Below, piece after piece: positions 59,811 to 64,000 of a stretch of 64,000 nucleotides of DNA. The notes beneath the pieces are model-generated. The model did not search any database. It saw only the letters and a list, made by a program, of their open reading frames with translations, and was not told the origin of the DNA. The position numbers were made by a program, and so were the translations under genes. Source of the stretch: Caulobacter sp. (GTDB lineage Bacteria; Pseudomonadota; Alphaproteobacteria; Caulobacterales; Caulobacteraceae). The DNA lies in NCBI GenBank assembly GCA_028291055.1, contig JAQGIP010000136.1, positions 1-64,000 of the forward strand, in the 5' to 3' direction. Within the stretch, counting starts at the first letter, position 1. The number at the start of each line of letters is the position of its first letter.

Positions 59811-60916
59811 AGGCAGGCGTAGGCGGCGTCGATCAGGCGGCGCGAGCGCGGGTCGCCGATCAGGTGGACGTCCTGCCTGTTCATCACATAGGCGCCGGCC
59901 ACATGGCGCGCGGTGTCGGCGAAGGCGCAGGCGCCGCCCCAGCCGGAGTGGCCGAAGGTGGTGGGCGTGGGGCCATGGAAGAAGTTGGGGACGTTGCGCA
60001 TGTAGCCGGCGCCCCAGCTGATCACATAGGGCAGCACCAGGTCCTGGCCCTGAATGCGCTCCCTTGAGGCCTCGGCCACCGTCGAGGCCTTGAGCAGGGG
60101 GCTGTCGCCGCCGGCCAGCAGGGCCATGAACCTGGCCAGGTCGAGACCGCGCACATGGCCGTTGGCGGAGGGGATCTCGGCCCGGCGCCAGTCGGCGCCG
60201 CTGCGTCCGCCGGGCGCGGCCCAGGGGGTGAGGAAGGCGGCCTTCTTGGGATCGGTGACTTCGCCGAACTGGGGCAGGGCCTTGGGGCGCTGGAGTTCGG
60301 CGACGCGGCCGTGTTGTTCGTCGGGCAGGCCGATCCACAGGTCGAGGCCCAGGGCTTCGCGCACGTCTTCCTTCAGCGCCGCGCCGACCGTGCGGCCGTC
60401 CACGCGGCGGAAGACCTCGCCGGCCAGGTAGCCGACGGTGACGGCGTGGTAGCCGCTGGCCGTGCCGGGCGGCCACATGGGCGGCAACGCCGCCAGCTTG
60501 GCGCAGATGGCGTCCCAGTCGAACCACAGGGCCGGGTCCATGGGCTCCAGGAAGCCGGGCAGGCCGGCCTGGTGGCTCATCATCTGTTCGAGGGTGATGG
60601 CGGCCTTGCCGGCTTGCGCGAACTCCGGCCAGACCTCGGCGACGGGCTGTGTGTAGGAGAGTTTCCCGGCCTCGACGAGGCGGGCGATCAGGGTGGCGGT
60701 CAGCGCCTTGGTCACCGAGAAGACGGGGACCAGGGTGGCCTCATCGAACGCGCGCTCGCGCTTGAGGTCGGCGTGGCCGCCCCACAGATCGATGACCGTC
60801 TCGCCCTCGACGATGAAGGAGAAGCGGGCGCCGAGCTCCTCGCCGTCGGTGAAGCTCTTTTCGAAAACGTCGCGGACCGCCCGGAAGCGCGGGTCGCAAA
60901 TCCCTGAAAGGCTCAC
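59807..60916 (-). CDS. Serine hydrolase/esterase, class C beta-lactamase fold
   Basis: A 369-residue protein of the EstB/beta-lactamase superfamily. The SxxK motif is SVTK near residue 75 (VPVFSVTKALTATL), the tyrosine motif is SGYHAVTVGYLAGEV near residue 155 and the third box is likely GHSGWGG near residue 330. No signal peptide, so it is probably a cytoplasmic esterase rather than an antibiotic-resistance enzyme. The start is GTG at 60916, whose GTGA overlaps the pdxY stop. The longer open frame upstream is antisense-frame pdxY sequence. Confidence 0.83.
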   Translation of the reverse strand: MSLSGICDPRFRAVRDVFEKSFTDGEELGARFSFIVEGETVIDLWGGHADLKRERAFDEATLVPVFSVTKALTATLIARLVEAGKLSYTQPVAEVWPEFAQAGKAAITLEQMMSHQAGLPGFLEPMDPALWFDWDAICAKLAALPPMWPPGTASGYHAVTVGYLAGEVFRRVDGRTVGAALKEDVREALGLDLWIGLPDEQHGRVAELQRPKALPQFGEVTDPKKAAFLTPWAAPGGRSGADWRRAEIPSANGHVRGLDLARFMALLAGGDSPLLKASTVAEASRERIQGQDLVLPYVISWGAGYMRNVPNFFHGPTPTTFGHSGWGGACAFADTARHVAGAYVMNRQDVHLIGDPRSRRLIDAAYACL

Positions 60917-61761
60917 GCCAGCCGCTCCATGCGCACGGCGGGCGAGGCCTGCTTGATGCGCGCGGCCATGCCGACGATGGGCAGTTCGGGCGAGGCCCAG
61001 GCGTTGGCCGAGGCGATGGTTTCCACCAGCCCGCCCATGGCGCGCGCCAGGCCGTAGGAGATGGTCTGGCCCTCCAGCATGGAGGCGGCGAAAAGGGCGG
61101 TGATCAGGTCGCCGGCCCCGTTGGGCGAGCGCTCGTGCTTCTGGTGGGCGGCCAGCCAGGCTTCGCGCTTGTCGGCATAGACGACGCCGATCTCGCCGCC
61201 GCGCGACACCGAGGAGACCAGCACCGGACAGGGCATCAGCCGCGCGGCCGCCACCGCGTGGCGCGGATCGCGGGCTTCGGAGCCCGACAGGCGCTGAAGC
61301 TCCCAGGCGTTGGGGCAGAGCAGGTCGGCGCGGGGGATCAGCTCGGCCTGGATGGCCTGGGCCACCTCGACGGGGACGTAGAGGCCCTTGCCGGCGTCGC
61401 CGATGGTGGGGTCGACGACGATGATGGGTTTGCGCGCATAGGCCTCGTCGCGGGGCGCGGCGCGCACGGCGTCGATGGCGCGGGCGGCGGCGCGCACCTG
61501 TTCGGGCGAAGCGAAATAGCCGGTGATGACCAGGTCGGTCATTCCGAACAGGCCGTTGGCCTCGATGCCGTCCAGCATGCCCTCGAAGGCCTCGATCGGC
61601 ACGGCGGCGCCGCCCGGCGCGCCCCAACCGGGGTGGCGGCCATAGAGGACGGTGGGCACGACGAAGCTGTCGATCTTGAACTGGATGAGGGCGGCGGCCT
61701 GGGCCGAGCCGCCCACGCGGGATCCGGCGACGTGGCTGGACATGATGAGCGCTGACGGCAT
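60913..61761 (-). CDS. pdxY: Pyridoxal kinase PdxY
   Basis: A 282-residue ribokinase-fold kinase that phosphorylates pyridoxal in vitamin B6 salvage. Typical blocks are ALIMSSHVAGSRVGGSAQAAAL at the N-terminus, VDPTIGDAGKGLYVP, ELIPRADLLCPNAWELQRLSG and the active-site anion hole SPNGAGDLITALFAASML near residue 215. The catalytic aspartate is in GAGD. It is translationally coupled to the esterase gene by a 4-bp overlap, though no common function is obvious. Confidence 0.9.
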   Translation of the reverse strand: MPSALIMSSHVAGSRVGGSAQAAALIQFKIDSFVVPTVLYGRHPGWGAPGGAAVPIEAFEGMLDGIEANGLFGMTDLVITGYFASPEQVRAAARAIDAVRAAPRDEAYARKPIIVVDPTIGDAGKGLYVPVEVAQAIQAELIPRADLLCPNAWELQRLSGSEARDPRHAVAAARLMPCPVLVSSVSRGGEIGVVYADKREAWLAAHQKHERSPNGAGDLITALFAASMLEGQTISYGLARAMGGLVETIASANAWASPELPIVGMAARIKQASPAVRMERLA

Positions 61762-61816
61762 GGAAGGTGATTAGCGGGACGGGGCGCTAACAGGAAGTGA
61801 AAGTGGGTGAGGCCGG

Positions 61817-61958
61817 GGACATGTTCGCTCTCAAACCTCGGATTCGTAGCCGCGAGCGCCCGTCCGTACGTGTCCCCGACACAGCGCAGGCCCGAGCGGG
61901 GGACACGTACGGTCAGGCCGGAGAAGCCCGCCTTTGGGATTTGAGAGCGAACATGTCC
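61817..61958. repeat. Dispersed palindromic element, family 3, copy 2
   Basis: Outer arms GGGGACATGTTCGC and GCGAACATGTCCCC; inner arms CCGTACGTGTCCCC and GGGGACACGTACGG, as at 3247-3393. The shared TTTGAGAGCG next to one outer arm confirms the relationship. It encodes the last 15 or so codons of the membrane protein gene on the minus strand. Confidence 0.88.
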
Positions 61959-62731
61959 CCGGTGGGCAAAAGGGAGTCGGCCACCACCCAGGCGCAGCCG
62001 GTCAGGACGACGTTGGCGGCGTTCTCGGCCCAGGTCCAAAGGTCGGTGGGGTGGGCGAGCGCTAGGGGCAGGTGCACCAGGGGGGTGAAGGCGGCATACA
62101 TGATGGTGAGCAGGATGGCGGCCAAGCGCGCGCGGATGCCGGTGAGGATGGCCAGGCCCGCGGCGATATGGAAGACGCCGGTCGCATAGCCCCAGAACAC
62201 CCCGCCGAGCGGCAGCCAGTGGGGGACCAGGGGGGCAGTCATGGTCATGTAGAAGAAGTGGGCGCCGCCGAACAGGATGGCGCAGACCCCGAACACCATC
62301 TGGGCCCCACGGATAAGGCGCCGCGCGCGGACCGCATCAAGCTCGGCGTGGGTGGCGTAGACGATCAGGGCGGCAGCCGCGATGGCCACCTGGGCGGCGG
62401 GGCCGCTGTAGGCGCCGTATTCCGTGGGATGGGCCAGCACCACCCGGCCGTTCAGCAAGATGACGACGACGAGGGACCAGTAGGTGGTGATGGCCGCCGC
62501 CGCCCAGGCCGTGGTGCGCCGCCACTGGAGCCCCAGGCCGGCGGCGAGCATGAAGGCGGCGACGGCGTAGGCCAGGACGGTCCGTCCGGGGAAGGTCTTG
62601 GGCAGGGGCTGGCCCGGGTCGAAGGTCCCGAAAGCCAGGCAGACCAGGGCCAGGGCCATGATACCGAGACCGAAAACGTGGACGCCGAGGGCGGGCCAGC
62701 GCGGGGGCGGGGTGGCGGCTTGCGTGGTCAT
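61913..62731 (-). CDS. DoxX-like integral membrane protein
   Basis: About 272 residues from ATG at 62731. Seven or so hydrophobic segments are visible (for example ALGVHVFGLGIMALALVCLAFG, GAQMVFGVCAILFGGAHFFYMT, AAGLAILTGIRARLAAILLTIMYAAF). The pattern resembles DoxX/DoxD-type membrane proteins, whose function here is unknown. The last residues (TGDMFALKSQRRASPA) are read from the family 3 palindrome, so the native C-terminus was replaced when the element inserted. Confidence 0.7.
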   Translation of the reverse strand: MTTQAATPPPRWPALGVHVFGLGIMALALVCLAFGTFDPGQPLPKTFPGRTVLAYAVAAFMLAAGLGLQWRRTTAWAAAAITTYWSLVVVILLNGRVVLAHPTEYGAYSGPAAQVAIAAAALIVYATHAELDAVRARRLIRGAQMVFGVCAILFGGAHFFYMTMTAPLVPHWLPLGGVFWGYATGVFHIAAGLAILTGIRARLAAILLTIMYAAFTPLVHLPLALAHPTDLWTWAENAANVVLTGCAWVVADSLLPTGDMFALKSQRRASPA

Positions 62732-62787
62732 GACGATGCTCCCCGGTCCGTCAGTCCCTGGAGGTTGGCAGAAAAACCGACCGGCGG

Positions 62788-63168
62788 TCAACTTTCGGGT
62801 GGCGCAGGACCGCAGACCAGGGCCGCGAAGGCGGCGTGGATGACGGCGTCGGGGATCAGGTCGGGGGTCATCAGCCGCTGGAGGGTCAGCCCTTCAGTGA
62901 GGGCGCCGATGACGCGGACCAGCACCTCCGGCGGCATCGGCAGGCTGCTTTCATCCGGTATGGCTTGGCGCCACCAAGCCGCGGCGTCGGCGTATCGGGC
63001 CACCGCGGTCTCCTCGCCGCGGGCCAGCAGCGCCGGGTTGGCCAGGGCATGGGCCATGCCCGTCAGACGGGCCGGCGCCGCGCGTCGCCGCTTCGGCAGG
63101 GCGGCGATGGCGGCCTCGGCCATGGCCCGCATGATGGCGCCAAAGTCGGCCCCCGGCGGGATCTCCAC
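62788..63168 (-). pseudogene. TetR-family regulator remnant without DNA-binding domain
   Basis: A 126-residue frame from GTG at 63168. It resembles the C-terminal ligand domain of TetR proteins (MRAMAEAAIAALPKRR, VIGALTEGLTLQRLMTPDLI). No helix-turn-helix can be found upstream in 63169-63321 in any minus frame, so the N-terminal half appears lost. It could also be an independent small protein. Confidence 0.45.
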
Positions 63169-63321
63169 CCGCCTGCCTGGAGAACGCCGCGCCGACAGTC
63201 GAGCAGTCGTTCGGGCCGGTTCGAGGCCGGCGGCCCTGCCCCTGCGTGAAGCAGGCAGGCGGACCTGTCGATCGGTGGGGCGGCTGCGGCTCGCGCCGGC
63301 GAGGCGCCGGTGCCAACGGCG

Positions 63322-64000
63322 TCAGTGCAGCGCCGCCAGGGGGACCTTGAGCAGGAATTCCGAACCACACCCTGGCCCGGACCTGCAGGTGACGGCGCCG
63401 TTCTGGGCGGCCATGGCGCGACGCACGATGGTCAGGCCCAGTCCGGTGCCCGAATACTCCGCTTCGGAATGGAGCCGGACCAGGGGCGAAAAGATCTGGT
63501 CCTGATACTGCTGATCGATGCCGATGCCATTGTCGCGCACCGATATCCTGCAGTGGTCCTTTGTCGTCGTGGTCCGGATCGAGACGGTGGGCGTGGCGCT
63601 GGAATTGTACTTCAACCCGTTGACGATCAGATTGAGCAGGACCTGGGTCATCAGCGTCCGGTTTGCGTAAACCGTCTGAGCCGACGTCACGACAACACGG
63701 CCCTTGCGGTCCTCTATGTAGGACGACAGGGAGGCGCATACCTCCGTGGCGACCTCGCCAAGATCGATCGGCGTCATCGCCGCCGGCTGACTGAGCAGGG
63801 CATAGGACGACATGGCGTCCACCAGCTTGGAGAGCCGTCGTGCGGCGGTGTTGAGGAAGGTCATGTGACTGGCGGCGTCGGCCGGCAGGCCGTCGCCCAG
63901 CTCCGCAGACAGCATCCGGGTGAAGGTGACGATCTGGCGCAGAGGCTGCTTGAAGTCATGGGCCAGGGCGAAGGTGAAGGTCTCCAGTTCCACACGCTGG
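63322..64000 (-). CDS. Sensor histidine kinase, N-terminus outside window
   Basis: The last 226 residues of a histidine kinase. The phosphoacceptor helix ETFTFALAHDFKQPLRQIVTFTRML is typical of kinases fused to PAS/GAF or phytochrome domains. The ATPase domain has QVLLNLIVNGLKYN for the N-box, VRDNGIGIDQQYQDQIFSPLVRLH and GTGLGLTIVRRAM. The frame remains open to the right edge, so the sensor part lies beyond it. The signal is unknown. Confidence 0.85.
   Translation of the reverse strand, partial: QRVELETFTFALAHDFKQPLRQIVTFTRMLSAELGDGLPADAASHMTFLNTAARRLSKLVDAMSSYALLSQPAAMTPIDLGEVATEVCASLSSYIEDRKGRVVVTSAQTVYANRTLMTQVLLNLIVNGLKYNSSATPTVSIRTTTTKDHCRISVRDNGIGIDQQYQDQIFSPLVRLHSEAEYSGTGLGLTIVRRAMAAQNGAVTCRSGPGCGSEFLLKVPLAALH

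Noticed and set aside
59807-61627. A 606-codon frame that looks like a kinase-esterase fusion
   Set aside because: The N-terminal part is pdxY read in the wrong frame. A GTG at 60916 gives the normal esterase start with a 4-bp overlap.
1-64000. CRISPR array or cas genes
   Set aside because: No regularly spaced short direct repeats and no Cas-like protein were seen. The repeats present are palindromic, long and dispersed.

Overview
The window is high-GC DNA and most likely comes from a Caulobacterales alphaproteobacterium (Caulobacter, Phenylobacterium or a close relative). The reasons are the gene order phoR-pstC-pstA-pstB-phoU-phoB, the ornithine decarboxylase beside a deoxyhypusine-synthase-like gene, long PstC and PstA proteins, and intergenic palindromes built on CGTCCCCGCGAAGGCGGGG-type arms. 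This assignment rests on recalled family and synteny knowledge, not on a search.

Layout. 1-2.0 kb: peroxide defence (ahpD partial, ahpC, divergent oxyR with an OxyR-like site between them). 2.3-4.0 kb: His-rich PadR regulator with DUF2218 partner, then a TetR regulator. 4.2-12 kb: phosphorus acquisition, made up of an LpxH-like phosphoesterase with a GT4 glycosyltransferase, an OprP-type porin with PstS, and phnCDE. 12.1-14.7 kb: polyamine pair. 14.8-22.8 kb: ordinary chromosome (secreted acid-phosphatase homologue, Zur, thioesterase, hydrolase, DUF488, dienoyl-CoA isomerase-like crotonase, gamma-glutamyltransferase, NylC-like P1 peptidase). 22.9 kb: tRNA-Arg(ACG).

23.0-39.9 kb is an accessory island beside that tRNA. 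It begins with a truncated tyrosine integrase and is a mosaic of catabolic, transport and regulatory genes: nitronate monooxygenase, EmrB-type exporter, ThDP decarboxylase, acyl-CoA ligase, SBF-like transporter, membrane-anchored FAD monooxygenase, amidohydrolase, two MarR and two MerR regulators. It also holds at least five gene relics. Three promoter regions in it share one long motif (TTGACAG, 20-21 nt, GTGTAT, 3 nt, GCCTTATAA), with a related fourth and a weaker fifth copy on the other strand. This shared control signature is the strongest candidate for an undescribed regulon in the window.

40-52 kb returns to native chromosome: hydrolase, DUF3830, AraC, WecG-type glycosyltransferase, SemiSWEET, a HisKA_2 kinase with receiver pair, an OprO-type porin with a sulfate-binding protein, and a large autotransporter. 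52.2-58.8 kb is the complete Pho regulatory and Pst transport operon with a near-perfect Pho box. 58.9-64 kb holds hydrolases, pdxY, a DoxX-like membrane protein, a TetR remnant and a partial histidine kinase.

Two themes run through the window. The first is phosphate starvation: the Pho regulators sit with four candidate PhoB sites, in front of pstC, phnC, the porin-pstS pair and the phosphoesterase-glycosyltransferase pair. The second is a set of long, dispersed palindromic elements placed just after stop codons; one of them supplies the last codons of a membrane protein.
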